Source: JBCAXA01 sp038749025
GTDB taxonomy: Bacteria > Pseudomonadota > Gammaproteobacteria > Steroidobacterales > Woeseiaceae
Reading direction: 5' to 3'
Assembly: GCA_038749025.1 (NCBI GenBank)
Contig: JBCDIL010000007.1
Span: forward strand, 1-64,000
Length of the DNA: 64,000 nucleotides
In this document: one piece after another, positions 25,628-34,977 of the stretch
Layout: every line of letters begins with the position of its first letter
How positions within the stretch are numbered: the first letter of the stretch is position 1
Position numbers and translations under genes: made by a program
Notes under the pieces: model-generated
Told to the model about the DNA's origin: nothing
Database searches by the model: none
What the model saw: only the letters and a program-made list of their open reading frames with translations

Positions 25628-26019
25628 TGACCGATCTGTTACGGCAACTGAATAACCCGGCAATCTGGTTGATTCTTCTCACGGCCGTTGTCGCCTATGG
25701 ACTGTTGTTTGATCTGTGGTTCGAGCGCACCGAGACTTCGGTGCGTGCTGAACGCTTTGAGCAATGGGCGCCCGGAATTCGTACGTTGCTAGGTGCATTG
25801 CCCCTGCTCGGTTTGTACGGGACGGTTGTCGGACTGATGCAAACATTTCGGCAAATGGCGGCAGAACATGGCTTCAACCCCGAAACGCTGGCGTCCGGCG
25901 GCATCGCCACGGCAATGTATTCGACACAACTCGGGTTGTTGTTGGTTATTCCGGGCTGGGTATTACTGGCGTTGCTCGGCAGTCGATTAAAAGCATCAAG
26001 GCCGCAACGTGATTCGTGA
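25627..26019 (+). CDS. exbB: ExbB-like TonB2-system channel protein
   Basis: Encodes 130 residues, the short ExbB2 form. An N-terminal helix ('IWLILLTAVVAYGLLFDLWF') is followed by the family motif 'LLGALPLLGLYGTVVGLMQTF' and 'SGGIATAMYSTQLGLLLVIP'. It pairs with TtpC and ExbD to turn proton flow into TonB motion. Its end overlaps the start of exbD by 11 bases. Confidence 0.92.
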   Translation: MTDLLRQLNNPAIWLILLTAVVAYGLLFDLWFERTETSVRAERFEQWAPGIRTLLGALPLLGLYGTVVGLMQTFRQMAAEHGFNPETLASGGIATAMYSTQLGLLLVIPGWVLLALLGSRLKASRPQRDS

Positions 26020-26422
26020 GCGTTTGCAACAACACCATGCCGTTGAGGCTGAAACGCGTATCGATCTATCGCCGTTAATCGATGTCGTCTTTATTCTGCT
26101 GATCTTCTTTATTGTCTCGACCGTTTTTGTGCGCGAAGCGGGTGTCAAAGTCGATAAACCGGAAGCCAGTAACGCATCGCGCATCGATAAGCACCTGATC
26201 ATTATCGCCGTAACCGCCCGCGGTGAGATCATGCATGCGGGTGCCAATATTGGTGTAACGGGCATCCCGGCAACGATCGAACCACTTCTTGAGTCACCCG
26301 ATGACCCCGTCGTCATCCAGGCCGACGCGGCTGTGACGACACAGCAACTGGTGCGCGTTATCGATCAGCTCAAAGTCGCCGGTGCCGAGAACGTTTTATT
26401 GGCAACGAGGACCGACGAGTGA
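26009..26422 (+). CDS. exbD: ExbD-like TonB2-system protein
   Basis: Encodes 137 residues from a GTG inside the 3' end of exbB. A single membrane helix 'LIDVVFILLIFFIVSTVFV' (23-41) carries the essential Asp25 that takes part in proton translocation. A periplasmic domain follows ('DDPVVIQADAAVTTQQLVRVIDQLKVAG'). The tight overlap on both sides implies coupled translation. Confidence 0.95.
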   Translation: MIRERLQQHHAVEAETRIDLSPLIDVVFILLIFFIVSTVFVREAGVKVDKPEASNASRIDKHLIIIAVTARGEIMHAGANIGVTGIPATIEPLLESPDDPVVIQADAAVTTQQLVRVIDQLKVAGAENVLLATRTDE

Positions 26423-27060
26423 GCATGCAACGATCAGCAACGGCTCTGCTCGTCAGTATCGGCGTCGTTGCGCTGCTAGTCACAGGGTTGGCTGAAATAC
26501 AACGTTTGTTTGCGCCAAACAACCCAGAGGTAAAGCTGCAGAAAATATCTATGGCAGCCGCCTTGCCGCCGCCGCCGCCTCCACCCCGGCAACGGCAACA
26601 AAGCACCGCGCAAGAAGCGTTCAACTTGGACCTCGGCCAATCGACAACCAACGCGCTTAAATTGCCGCCGGCTCGAATTCAACAAACGCTGTCGGTCGCC
26701 GATTTACAAGCACCGATTCCCGATATGCCCGCGCCCGAGTTCGATATGGACCTCAATGCGTCTATTCAAGAATTCGGGTTAGCGCAGTTAGATGGACGAC
26801 CGCGTTTACTGACAAGCTTATCGATACAATTTCCGGACAGCCTGCGGCGCCAAGGCATAGACAGCGTCCGTATTCAAGCGCAAGTGGTTATCGATCAAAA
26901 CGGCGGCGTTACGCTCCGGCGTCTGATCGACAATCCGCATTCGGAGCTGGAACCACAGATTCGATCGCTTATCCGGCGAGCCCGTTTTACACCTCCGGAA
27001 AAAGATGGGCAGCGGGTCCGTGCGGCATTTATATGGCCACTCACCTTGAAGTCCAACTAA
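26419..27060 (+). CDS. tonB: TonB2-type energy transducer
   Basis: Encodes 213 residues from a GTG overlapping the exbD stop (GTGA). One N-terminal membrane helix (about 8-28) lies in front of a seven-Pro run (50-56) and a short linker. The TonB C-terminal domain follows (about 125-210, 'SIQFPDSLRRQGIDSVRIQA', 'IRSLIRRARFTPPEKDGQRV'). The short Pro region is typical of TonB2 rather than TonB1. The likely client is the receptor at 18365-20728, though other receptors in the cell may share it. Confidence 0.92.
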   Translation: MSMQRSATALLVSIGVVALLVTGLAEIQRLFAPNNPEVKLQKISMAAALPPPPPPPRQRQQSTAQEAFNLDLGQSTTNALKLPPARIQQTLSVADLQAPIPDMPAPEFDMDLNASIQEFGLAQLDGRPRLLTSLSIQFPDSLRRQGIDSVRIQAQVVIDQNGGVTLRRLIDNPHSELEPQIRSLIRRARFTPPEKDGQRVRAAFIWPLTLKSN

Positions 27061-28421
27061 TGGCATTTTCACAACTGACGGCTGTATCCGCCGCGATGCT
27101 GCTCTTGCTCTGGTCGAACGCGGCAGCGAATCCGACCATAAGCGTCGCAGAGCCACGGCTCGTCTTCAAACCGATTGACCCGGTTGTTTGGGTGACTGAA
27201 CCCGCGATAACAGGCGACGAAATCGCGCTTAGTCAGGAACTGGGTTCGCTCGTTCGCCAATCGAAGTACCGCGAGACTCTGCAGCGCCTAAACGAGAGCG
27301 ACACTGAGCTGAGTGCGCCATTCGAGGTGCTTCGCGCGCAGATCAGCGCGACGCTGAACGACAACGCAAGTGCCATCCGCGCGTATCGCTCAGCGCTCGA
27401 TAAAGCGCCGAGCTTCACTCGTGCGCACGCCGGCATCGGCACGCTGTATTTGATTGAGGGCAAATTGACGGAGGCACACAAGCACCTTGCCGAAGCGGTA
27501 CGTTTAGGCGCGGGCGATGCACAGACGTACGCGCAACTTGGCTACCTCAACGTTAAGCTTGGCAATCCGTGGGGCGCAGTCAGCGCCTACGAACGTGCCC
27601 TGGTACTCGAGCCGCGAAACACCGGCTGGAAGCAAGCACTGCTACTCGCTTTGACAGCATCGGGTGATTACAGCACGGCGCGCAGCTTACTTGAGAATCT
27701 TCTGTCAGAACGTCCGAACGATGCGTCGCTATGGCAACAACGTGCGGATTTATCGCTGCGTGTTGGTGATCAGGTCAGCGCATTAGCGAGTCTTGAGATG
27801 AGTCTCAGACTCGGCAACAAGTCCTCGGACAATCGGCGCGCAGCAGCGCAACTGGCCATGCAATTGGGCAACGCGCGCCGTGGCAGCGAACTTGCCTCGG
27901 CTGCCATCTTGGCAGGCAGCAAAGACATGGACTTCGTTAGTCAGCTCGCCGATTGGATGGTCCGGAACGGACAGGAGGAATACGCCAATAACGTCTTGGC
28001 GGCGATGGGTAAACGCTTGAACAGCTATTCGCCTTCGCAGCAGAGTCGTTACTACTTCATAAAAGGCCGCATCGCCGAAGAAAATGGCAATACGGCCCAA
28101 GCCGTTGCCGATTTCCGCCGAGCGATCGATCGCGACGGAAGCAACGGACAAGCATTGCTGGCATACGCCGAGGGCGCGTTATCGAGCAGTAACGCAACAA
28201 GGGCGTTACTCGCGTTTCAACGACTGGCGGCCCTTCCCGCCTATCGGCAACAGGGATTGGTCGGGCAAGCGAAGGCGATGATTGCACAACAGGACTACCC
28301 AAGCGCATTGCAAAAGCTTCAGGAGACACTCGATGAGTTTCCCGACGCGTACGAGCTTAATACGGCGATTCAATCGTTAACCGCAATCGTCAACACACGC
28401 CGAGACAGTGCGGCGTTATGA
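27060..28421 (+). CDS. Periplasmic TPR protein of the TonB2 operon
   Basis: Encodes 453 residues. The ATG at 27060 overlaps the tonB stop (TAATG). A signal peptide (LTAVSAAMLLLLWSNAAA) is followed by TPRs throughout ('AIRAYRSALDKAPSFTRAHAG', 'WGAVSAYERALVLEPRNTGW', 'YSTARSLLENLLSERPNDAS' and further units). TPR proteins follow TonB2 genes in several marine bacteria and are thought to scaffold or support transport. It overlaps the PepSY gene by four bases. Confidence 0.88.
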   Translation: MAFSQLTAVSAAMLLLLWSNAAANPTISVAEPRLVFKPIDPVVWVTEPAITGDEIALSQELGSLVRQSKYRETLQRLNESDTELSAPFEVLRAQISATLNDNASAIRAYRSALDKAPSFTRAHAGIGTLYLIEGKLTEAHKHLAEAVRLGAGDAQTYAQLGYLNVKLGNPWGAVSAYERALVLEPRNTGWKQALLLALTASGDYSTARSLLENLLSERPNDASLWQQRADLSLRVGDQVSALASLEMSLRLGNKSSDNRRAAAQLAMQLGNARRGSELASAAILAGSKDMDFVSQLADWMVRNGQEEYANNVLAAMGKRLNSYSPSQQSRYYFIKGRIAEENGNTAQAVADFRRAIDRDGSNGQALLAYAEGALSSSNATRALLAFQRLAALPAYRQQGLVGQAKAMIAQQDYPSALQKLQETLDEFPDAYELNTAIQSLTAIVNTRRDSAAL

Positions 28422-29029
28422 CCCGACAGCGCTTTTTTACGCTAGCTCGAACCGTCCACCTGTACAGCTCTACGGCGCTGTTTGCATCCCTCGCATTTTT
28501 TTGTATCACTGGATTTACGCTCAACCATGGCTGGTATCTCGACAGCTCGTCAACCAGCGACTCAGGCGAGATCGTGTTACCCGACGCATTGGCCGGAGGG
28601 CTTGATCCGGACGCCTGGGACCCGGACCTCGATGCACTGCAAGCATTCATTTCTGAGCGTACGGCGCTGGCTGAACCGGAGAATATTCAACTCGATAGGA
28701 CGTACGGCGAAGTTACGCTGTCGTACTCCGCACCGGCGATGGACGCAGAAGTCATCGCAAGTCCGGACGTTTTATACATCGACACGCAGCGCGGGTCTTG
28801 GCTTGCCGTCCTTAACGACTTGCATAAAAACCGTGACGCGGGAACTGCTTGGTCAATCTTGGTCGACATAACGGCCATCGGCATGGTCTTGTTTGCGTTG
28901 ACCGGCGTCGTAATCGTTTTTCAAAACCGTCGCCGCTTGGCGAGTTCACTGTGGGTCATTGCGCTGGGTCTCGCGACGCCGGTTATGGTGTTCGTCCTGT
29001 TTGTGCCGGGCATCCCTGCGTCACTGTAG
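28418..29029 (+). CDS. Small PepSY-associated membrane protein (PepSY_TM_like type)
   Basis: Encodes 203 residues. Helix 1 is 'HLYSSTALFASLAFFCITGFTL'. A periplasmic PepSY-like loop follows, then 'NDLHKNRDAGTAWSILVDI', which is characteristic of the PepSY_TM_like_2 group, with helix 2 ('TAIGMVLFALTGVVIVF') and helix 3 ('LWVIALGLATPVMVFVLFVP'). Proteins of this group co-occur with DUF2271 and ApbE in proposed trans-membrane electron-transfer clusters. As last gene of the TonB2 operon it ties the right arm to the ApbE-DUF2271 left arm. Confidence 0.85.
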   Translation: MTRQRFFTLARTVHLYSSTALFASLAFFCITGFTLNHGWYLDSSSTSDSGEIVLPDALAGGLDPDAWDPDLDALQAFISERTALAEPENIQLDRTYGEVTLSYSAPAMDAEVIASPDVLYIDTQRGSWLAVLNDLHKNRDAGTAWSILVDITAIGMVLFALTGVVIVFQNRRRLASSLWVIALGLATPVMVFVLFVPGIPASL

Positions 29030-29114
29030 CCTACAGGGTAACGCCTGGTCGTTGCTGCCGATGCTCGGCGGCGACGGCACTCGTTGTCGCGTTATTCCCG
29101 TTACCGCACAGTTG

Positions 29115-30713
29115 TCATGTCGCTGAACCGGGCCCGGATGGCTCTTTCGCCTCAGCTGTTCCGCTAAAACTATCTGCCGTTTCTGCCTTGCGATCTCCGG
29201 ATAACTCAGCATGACTGGCAGTTAAATACCACACGACACAGAGTCCGGAGCACACAACGACGCTGTGTATGACAAGGACTGCCGTGTTCAAAAACCCGCT
29301 ACCCGCAGTCAGAAGATCGAACATCGGAAGGAAGATTGCTACGGCGGCTGTTGCCGCCAACAATCGGCGTCCTACTCGCCTAGCGTTCCGATCGATAAAT
29401 GCAAAAATGACACAACCAAGCCAGGCGAACACAAAACACATCGCAAGCGCCAGGTATCGACTATCACCAGCAGTCATTAACAGTCGATCCATGTAAAACA
29501 CCAGGAGTGTGGCCAACGGCAGACCACCTAAGAGCCCCGAATTCACCAAGGAAAGATGCTCGTAGGTACGTTGACTGAGGTGCCCTACGGATCCATTGAG
29601 GCGCCGTTCGAAGTAGATCAGCATGCCGTATGCGATACACAGGCTGACCACTATGCCAAGAACGTAGTAGAGAACCTTAAGTATCAACGGCCCGTAAAGG
29701 CCGTAGTGAAGAGGGCTCGATGCAAAAAAAATACGCGCCGCTACCGATACCGGTAGACCGTCGATAAGACGCCCATACGCTTCTTGGTCCACGGTACCGG
29801 TCAAGGCGTCAACCGGAACGTACGAAACGTAGAGCATTTCTTTGGAAGAGTCGGCCAAGACCGAGTACGCCGCGTTCTGATGACCGTAGCGTTCGATGTG
29901 TACGCCGACAGGCGAGAAGTCCGTCGTATCAGCAACGATCTGCATTGCTTTGTCTGCCGAGACTAGCGTCGTGGCCTTGCCCCAGTCTGTTGGCCCGTTG
30001 CTCGGAGCCAGTACCGTCTCAAGCTGCTCGATATCACCCCCTGTCATGGGTAAACCGGCAACGACTGCCATTAAGGGCGGCGCCCCTACCATGATACCGG
30101 TGAATGCGATCACCAGCGCGAACGGCAGTGTCCAAAGCCCCGTCGCGTTATGGAGATCTCGCATCTTTGTGCGTGTGGCTCGCCGCCACCGTATCTTGAA
30201 CAGATCTCTGGCGATCTTCTGATGAGTGACGATTCCCGACAGAATCAGAACCAGCATGTAAACACCGGTTAGCCCGACCAGTATCCTGCCGATAATCTTG
30301 GGTTCAATAGCGAGGTACCGGTGCAGTTGTTTAAGCCAGAGCGCTACACCATCGCCCTCACGCCTTGTTACTGGTGCTCCTGATTCCGCGTCGTAGCTAT
30401 ACGTTTCGAAGGTAAGGTCGCTCTCCTCCCCAAAGCGGGCGCTAAGCTCGACATACCGACTGCCTGGTGAGGGCTGCCAAACCTGAAGCGAGTGAATCGG
30501 TTCTTTTGTTTCTTCTACGAAACTATCGATGATTTGCTGCAAGCCGATCGGCTGATTGATCGCTAAACGGGACGCGGGTTCCTCCCAGACATACAACTCA
30601 TCCACGAATATCGCGACCGAACCCGAAAAATTCACCAGGTATAACAGCCACCCCAGCACCACGCCCACGACGGTGTGTTGAAATGTGAGTCGCTTAAGTC
30701 GGTCTCGCTGCAC
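29115..30713 (-). CDS. PepSY_TM membrane protein, probable siderophore-iron reductase (unit 2)
   Basis: Encodes 532 residues from a GTG at 30713 without a clear ribosome site. The PepSY-associated pattern is: helix 1 near 12-35 ('VVGVVLGWLLYLVNFSGSVA'), a PepSY periplasmic part, 'WLKQLHRYLAIEPKIIGRIL' with helix 2, 'MRDLHNATGLWTLPFALVIAFTG' with helix 3, 'SSPLHYGLYGPLILKVLYYV' with helix 4, then a C-terminal bundle of further helices. Conserved His residues (LH) fit haem ligation. Relatives FpvG and FoxB of Pseudomonas reduce siderophore-bound Fe(III). It is the last gene of the sigma/anti-sigma/receptor unit 2. Confidence 0.88.
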   Translation of the reverse strand: MQRDRLKRLTFQHTVVGVVLGWLLYLVNFSGSVAIFVDELYVWEEPASRLAINQPIGLQQIIDSFVEETKEPIHSLQVWQPSPGSRYVELSARFGEESDLTFETYSYDAESGAPVTRREGDGVALWLKQLHRYLAIEPKIIGRILVGLTGVYMLVLILSGIVTHQKIARDLFKIRWRRATRTKMRDLHNATGLWTLPFALVIAFTGIMVGAPPLMAVVAGLPMTGGDIEQLETVLAPSNGPTDWGKATTLVSADKAMQIVADTTDFSPVGVHIERYGHQNAAYSVLADSSKEMLYVSYVPVDALTGTVDQEAYGRLIDGLPVSVAARIFFASSPLHYGLYGPLILKVLYYVLGIVVSLCIAYGMLIYFERRLNGSVGHLSQRTYEHLSLVNSGLLGGLPLATLLVFYMDRLLMTAGDSRYLALAMCFVFAWLGCVIFAFIDRNARRVGRRLLAATAAVAIFLPMFDLLTAGSGFLNTAVLVIHSVVVCSGLCVVWYLTASHAELSGDRKAETADSFSGTAEAKEPSGPGSAT

Positions 30714-30731
30714 GGATAAAAATGCTCTGGG

Positions 30732-31016
30732 TCAAGGACGGAGCGGAGCTGGATCAACACCCGCTAAGACGGCAACGCACAGCACTGCCGTGACCGCCAT
30801 GTAGATCAGAGGGCGTTTCGGGTGGTCTGGCCAATCGACGAAGAACATAACGAGACCCCAAACCAACGGCCAGCCAAGCATCAACCAGAGAAGAATCGCT
30901 GAGATGTGTCGCTCTCCGCTCTCGGCGACAAAGGTAGCGAGGACTGCGAGTGCGGCGACGATTAAGAAGCTGCAAAGGGGCGAGAGTAGCCAGAAAGACC
31001 AGCTACGAAACTTCAT
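30732..31016 (-). CDS. Small three-helix membrane protein (unit 2)
   Basis: Encodes 94 residues from the ATG at 31016, which overlaps the stop of the preceding gene (ATGA). Helices: 'FWLLSPLCSFLIVAALAVLATFV', 'AILLWLMLGWPLVWGLVMFFV' and 'PLIYMAVTAVLCVAVLAGV'. No family is certain, but its place between a DUF3325-like gene and a PepSY gene is where DUF3649-type proteins sit in other iron-reductase operons. Confidence 0.7.
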   Translation of the reverse strand: MKFRSWSFWLLSPLCSFLIVAALAVLATFVAESGERHISAILLWLMLGWPLVWGLVMFFVDWPDHPKRPLIYMAVTAVLCVAVLAGVDPAPLRP

Positions 31017-31333
31017 CGGACCATCATAAGCAACAGCAGTGGCGAGACACCCGCACCGGACCACCAATGCCACTGAGGCCACCGAGTGGCGAACCATTGA
31101 CTGAGTAACATGATCAGCCCGACCGCGAAAAGACTATAGAAAACGCCACGAACCAACCCGAATGTTTCCGTGGTCACAACAGCTGCACCAAGCAATAGGA
31201 GCCAAGCTGCTACCCTTAATGCGCGCATCTGTGCACCACTCAACCGGGCAGCGCTGCGTTGCCCATGACTGTGATAGAAGGAAACCGCGGCAAGATACGG
31301 CAGGACACAGAATGCAAGGAAAGAAGCGACCAT
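31013..31333 (-). CDS. DUF3325-like small membrane protein (unit 2)
   Basis: Encodes 106 residues. The layout is three helices with a conserved first loop ('VASFLAFCVLPYLAAVSFYH', then the basic 'SHGQRSAARLSGAQMRALR', 'VAAWLLLLGAAVVTTETFG', 'VFYSLFAVGLIMLLSQWFA'), as in DUF3325 proteins of PepSY/TonB-receptor operons. The start codon abuts the receptor stop directly. The role is unknown, probably accessory to PepSY-dependent iron reduction. Confidence 0.7.
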   Translation of the reverse strand: MVASFLAFCVLPYLAAVSFYHSHGQRSAARLSGAQMRALRVAAWLLLLGAAVVTTETFGLVRGVFYSLFAVGLIMLLSQWFATRWPQWHWWSGAGVSPLLLLMMVR

Positions 31334-33763
31334 CTAGAAGCCATAGAGGAGCTGAACGCCATAGGTCCGCGGCGCGCTGAAACCACCCTGCGTAATGCTC
31401 TCGATCACGAACGTTTCCCCGATAAGCTCGAAGTCGTCAAAGAGATTGTTTACGAAGCCGCGTATCGTCACCTCACCGACGTGGTAGTCCGCCGACAAAT
31501 CCACAATCGTTAGGGACTCGGTCTTGAACTCGTTGTTCGCTCTCGTGAAAAAGCCGCTGCGGTAGTTGGCTTCGGCGCCCAACGTCAGGTTATCGAACGA
31601 ATAGAACGCGCCCACTGCCGCCGTTAATTCCGGCGCGTTAGGAAATGTATTGCCGGCAAAGTTCACGTTGTTGGTGGTGAAGTTGTCAAACTCGGTATTG
31701 ACGTACCCCAACGTCACATAGCTATCCCACGTTCGGTTTTGCCACGCTAACTCGATCTCAGTCCCGTACACGGTAGACTCTCCGGCGTTCAGTACCACGG
31801 GGAGAAGGCTACCGGGCTCCTGGTCGTTCACCTGCTGATCTGCCCAGTCCAAGTAAAACAGATTAGCGTTAAGAGTAACGCCGCTGGGAAAGGCGCTCTT
31901 GTAAGACAGTTCGTAGTTTCTGACGAACTCAGGATCAAACCGTATCGGAGCAAATGTCGCTGGGGAAAAAGTTAGCCCGCCTTGACGGTATCCTTCGGTA
32001 AAAGTGAAGCCGACACGTTGATACTCATCAATCATGTAGGTCACACCGACCTTGGGTAAAAACTCACTAAAATCGGTACTAGCGTCAGTCTCAAATCCGT
32101 CAATCAGTGGCGCGACAACAACAAACGGCCCGGGTGGTGGCAGCACGAACGAGGCCGTTGTGGACGCTTTCGAATTAAAATCAACGCGTTCATACCGCCC
32201 CCCCAGCGTGAGCGTCAGGGTCTCATTGATCAGAATATCGAACTCGCCGAATAGCGCTTCGGTTTGTGTATCAATCGGTGAATCGGTCACCAAATCCAGG
32301 CTGAAGCCACTGCCTTGGAAATTCGGGTCTGCGACGCCATCCCGCAGTGCCCGATTCGTCTCGTCGGAGTAAAACAGACCGACCGAACCGCGAATCCGTT
32401 CACCCTCGTAGGTAACACGTAATGTATGGTTGATTTCTTCTTGATCCGCCGTCGCGAACCACGCTCGATCCCGATCCGGCAGGGTCGTCGCATAGTTTGA
32501 GTTTAAGTCCGCCGACAGGAACTCGTTGTAGGCAGTCTGCCACTCTAAGCCCCAGGCGTCGGATAGACCGTAACTGACCCGAAGCGTCGTAACGTCTTGC
32601 TCGGTGTCCATTCCACCGTCGCCGTACGGATTGCTATTGGTGAAACTTCGTTCGTCTGGAAACCAAGCGCTGGTGTCATTGCGAGCATCGGCCGCTACGT
32701 GGGTACGGCTAAAAAGTATCTGCAGCGGTAGCGCCTTTGACTTGTACAGCAGCTTACCCCGAAAAGTATCGGTCTCACTGAAGTTGTAGTCATCGATACC
32801 CAACACTGGGTTGTCGATGAACCCATCCGTACTTAGCCGCTGCACGGTTACTCGATAGGCCAGTTGCTCGGTTATCGCACCGGTGTTTGCTAAACCTAAC
32901 TCGTAACTGCCGAAGTTCCCGAAACTAGCCACGCCAGTCGTGCGCTGTTCGAACTCTGGGTCGTTGGTCGAAACGACAACACCGCCAGCCAGCGAGTTTC
33001 TTGCCTGTGCCGTGTTCTGCGGGCCGCGCAACATCTCAACCTGCTGAACATCAAACAGCGAGTTGAACCCACGCGCAAACTGCTGCGTTGTGAACGCTGC
33101 GCCATCCACCATCAGCGACGCCACTTGCCCAGTACCGGCGCCACCGACGCCGGATGAATTTACGCCACGAACACTGAAGCTAAACGCCTGTAACCCACTG
33201 CCGTTGACATTGACGTTAGCGGCTCTACTAAACACCTCCGATATGCGTTTGTCGTTACTTCGAACGATATCTTCTTCGGTTTGAATATTGATCGAGGTAT
33301 TCGTATCAAGCAGCGGCCGCAGGATGTTTTCACCTTTGACGACAATCTCCTCGAGAGGGCTCGGTCTCGTATCGTTGTCTGATGATGATTCGTCACTCGG
33401 GTTGTCCACCGGATCCGTTGCAGGCTCGGTTGTCCTCGCAACGATCAAAAACCCCTCACCGTCCGGTTGCACGTCTAATGACGAGTCCTCTACCAATTCA
33501 GTAAGTGCGGCCTCCGCCGTTAGGTTGCCGGATACAGCGGGCGCTCTGTATTCGCCCGCCAGATCCCCGGCAACCAGCACGTCGACGCTGAAAAGTCGGC
33601 CCACTTCAAGTAAGGACCCCTCTAGCGGTCCGGCCGGGATTTCGATGCTTTTGACGTCGCCGTTTTGCGCATTCGCCAATGCCGCGATGAAGAGAAACGC
33701 CAACGCAAGCCACGTTGGTCGAACTACCCCGGTTACCCGATAGATAGAGATTTCCGCTGTCAC
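31334..33763 (-). CDS. TonB-dependent receptor with STN domain (unit 2)
   Basis: Encodes 809 residues from a GTG at 33763 with AAGGGG five bases upstream. The signal peptide ends near ALANAQ. An STN domain lies at about 38-110 ('IEIPAGPLEGSLLEVGRLFS'). A TonB-box-like EEIVVKGE is followed by the plug ('FSVRGVNSSGVGGAGTGQVA', 'MLRGPQNTAQARNSLAGGVV') and a barrel ending in LLYGF. It is related to the unit 1 and unit 3 receptors in order and motifs. The STN domain predicts signalling through the adjacent FecR. Confidence 0.9.
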   Translation of the reverse strand: MTAEISIYRVTGVVRPTWLALAFLFIAALANAQNGDVKSIEIPAGPLEGSLLEVGRLFSVDVLVAGDLAGEYRAPAVSGNLTAEAALTELVEDSSLDVQPDGEGFLIVARTTEPATDPVDNPSDESSSDNDTRPSPLEEIVVKGENILRPLLDTNTSINIQTEEDIVRSNDKRISEVFSRAANVNVNGSGLQAFSFSVRGVNSSGVGGAGTGQVASLMVDGAAFTTQQFARGFNSLFDVQQVEMLRGPQNTAQARNSLAGGVVVSTNDPEFEQRTTGVASFGNFGSYELGLANTGAITEQLAYRVTVQRLSTDGFIDNPVLGIDDYNFSETDTFRGKLLYKSKALPLQILFSRTHVAADARNDTSAWFPDERSFTNSNPYGDGGMDTEQDVTTLRVSYGLSDAWGLEWQTAYNEFLSADLNSNYATTLPDRDRAWFATADQEEINHTLRVTYEGERIRGSVGLFYSDETNRALRDGVADPNFQGSGFSLDLVTDSPIDTQTEALFGEFDILINETLTLTLGGRYERVDFNSKASTTASFVLPPPGPFVVVAPLIDGFETDASTDFSEFLPKVGVTYMIDEYQRVGFTFTEGYRQGGLTFSPATFAPIRFDPEFVRNYELSYKSAFPSGVTLNANLFYLDWADQQVNDQEPGSLLPVVLNAGESTVYGTEIELAWQNRTWDSYVTLGYVNTEFDNFTTNNVNFAGNTFPNAPELTAAVGAFYSFDNLTLGAEANYRSGFFTRANNEFKTESLTIVDLSADYHVGEVTIRGFVNNLFDDFELIGETFVIESITQGGFSAPRTYGVQLLYGF

Positions 33764-33784
33764 AGGTGCCCCTTTTTCTTATTG

Positions 33785-33807
33785 GCGCAAATGAGAATCA
33801 CTAGCGC
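33785..33807. promoter_or_regulatory. Fur-box-like site before the unit 2 receptor
   Basis: gcgcaaatgagaatcactagcgc contains the Fur half-site aaatgagaatca and has gcgc/gcgc tips. It lies 22 bases upstream of the receptor GTG in the fecR-receptor gap. Confidence 0.45.
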
Positions 33808-33876
33808 TACATTTTCAGGACGCTTTGTCGTGGCGGAATCACACCCCTTGATTGAGTTTTTTTAAGGGGCTCGGCC

Positions 33877-34977
33877 TCAGGGAGGCGCTGCAATCGCCGT
33901 TCTTGGTCGTATGGCAAGGCGTTTCGGATCGGATCGGTCGATCGCTACCGGCAATATCCTTGGTAAGCGCTCCAGCATGAGCTCGGGATCCTGGCCATCA
34001 AAAATAGCGGTCACGGTCGCCTGGGACAGTAAATCGTCGGGATCATCTAGAGCAATCGGGACCACCGAGTAGCGATTAAGGTCAGAAACAACCTCGGAGA
34101 GAGCCGCCCGTCTGTACTCAAACCGACCGGCTTGCCACGAACCAACAGCTTTTGGATCAACGACGGCTATATCGCCGAGCGTCCGGTTAGCGGCGGTAAT
34201 CTGTTGCCCCGGGAGCAGACGCTCTGTCGTGACAAGCCCAGAGACTTTGTCGGCAATGATCACAGGGTGGCGCACGGCGACAGAGCCTTCAGCGACCGCT
34301 ACTCGCGCGACACCGCCGTTGTTTCTAACATCAAACGTCGTACCCAAGACTTCCACGGTTAGGTCGCCCGACTGCACCCGGAATGGTCTCGATGGGTCGC
34401 TAGCCACACGAAACAGCGCATCGCCAGCGTCGAGAGAGGCGTGCCGTTGTTCCGACTGGTAGGTCACCCTGAGCGTCGTTGCTGCGCCTAGGGTAATCAC
34501 GGATCCGTCGCGTAAGGTAACTGTCTTTGTCTCGCCCCGCTCTGAGGAGAACAATGAAGATACCGGCGCCTCGACTTGGTCCGCGCCAGGCGCGGGACTG
34601 CGTTGCAATACAACAAGCACCATGGCCATTGCCGCCAGCGAGGAACCGGCTGTCGCCCAAAGCGGCCAACTGAACGGCTTAGCGACGCGGCTATACCAGC
34701 GGTGACGTAACGACTCCGATCTCAGGGGTTGCCTGACGTCTTCATCAAAATCAGACAGCGCTAAGCCGTCTATCGCCGAAACAACGCATTGCGCCTTGCG
34801 GTAGGCTAGCGCGTGGTCCGGGCTGCGGCGTACCCACTCATCGAGCGCCTGCTGCTCTTGCACTGAGATGTCGGCTTCTAGCACACGCAAGTGCCAGTCG
34901 TAGGCCTCCTCTACGATCGACTTATCTCTAGCATTGCTACTTATCACACAGGTCTCGCTCGTTTGTGATTGATTCAA
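33877..34977 (-). CDS. FecR-family anti-sigma factor (unit 2)
   Basis: Encodes 366 residues. The DUF4880-like N-part ('YDWHLRVLEADISVQEQQALDEWVRRSPDHALAY'), one membrane helix (about 106-126, 'LWATAGSSLAAMAMVLVVL'), a FecR domain ('GETKTVTLRDGSVITLGAAT') and a C-terminal STN-like segment ('VSDLNRYSVVPIALDDPDDL') are all present. The ATG at 34977 overlaps the sigma gene by 41 bases; an in-frame GTG at 34947 is an alternative start. Confidence 0.9.
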   Translation of the reverse strand: MNQSQTSETCVISSNARDKSIVEEAYDWHLRVLEADISVQEQQALDEWVRRSPDHALAYRKAQCVVSAIDGLALSDFDEDVRQPLRSESLRHRWYSRVAKPFSWPLWATAGSSLAAMAMVLVVLQRSPAPGADQVEAPVSSLFSSERGETKTVTLRDGSVITLGAATTLRVTYQSEQRHASLDAGDALFRVASDPSRPFRVQSGDLTVEVLGTTFDVRNNGGVARVAVAEGSVAVRHPVIIADKVSGLVTTERLLPGQQITAANRTLGDIAVVDPKAVGSWQAGRFEYRRAALSEVVSDLNRYSVVPIALDDPDDLLSQATVTAIFDGQDPELMLERLPRILPVAIDRSDPKRLAIRPRTAIAAPP

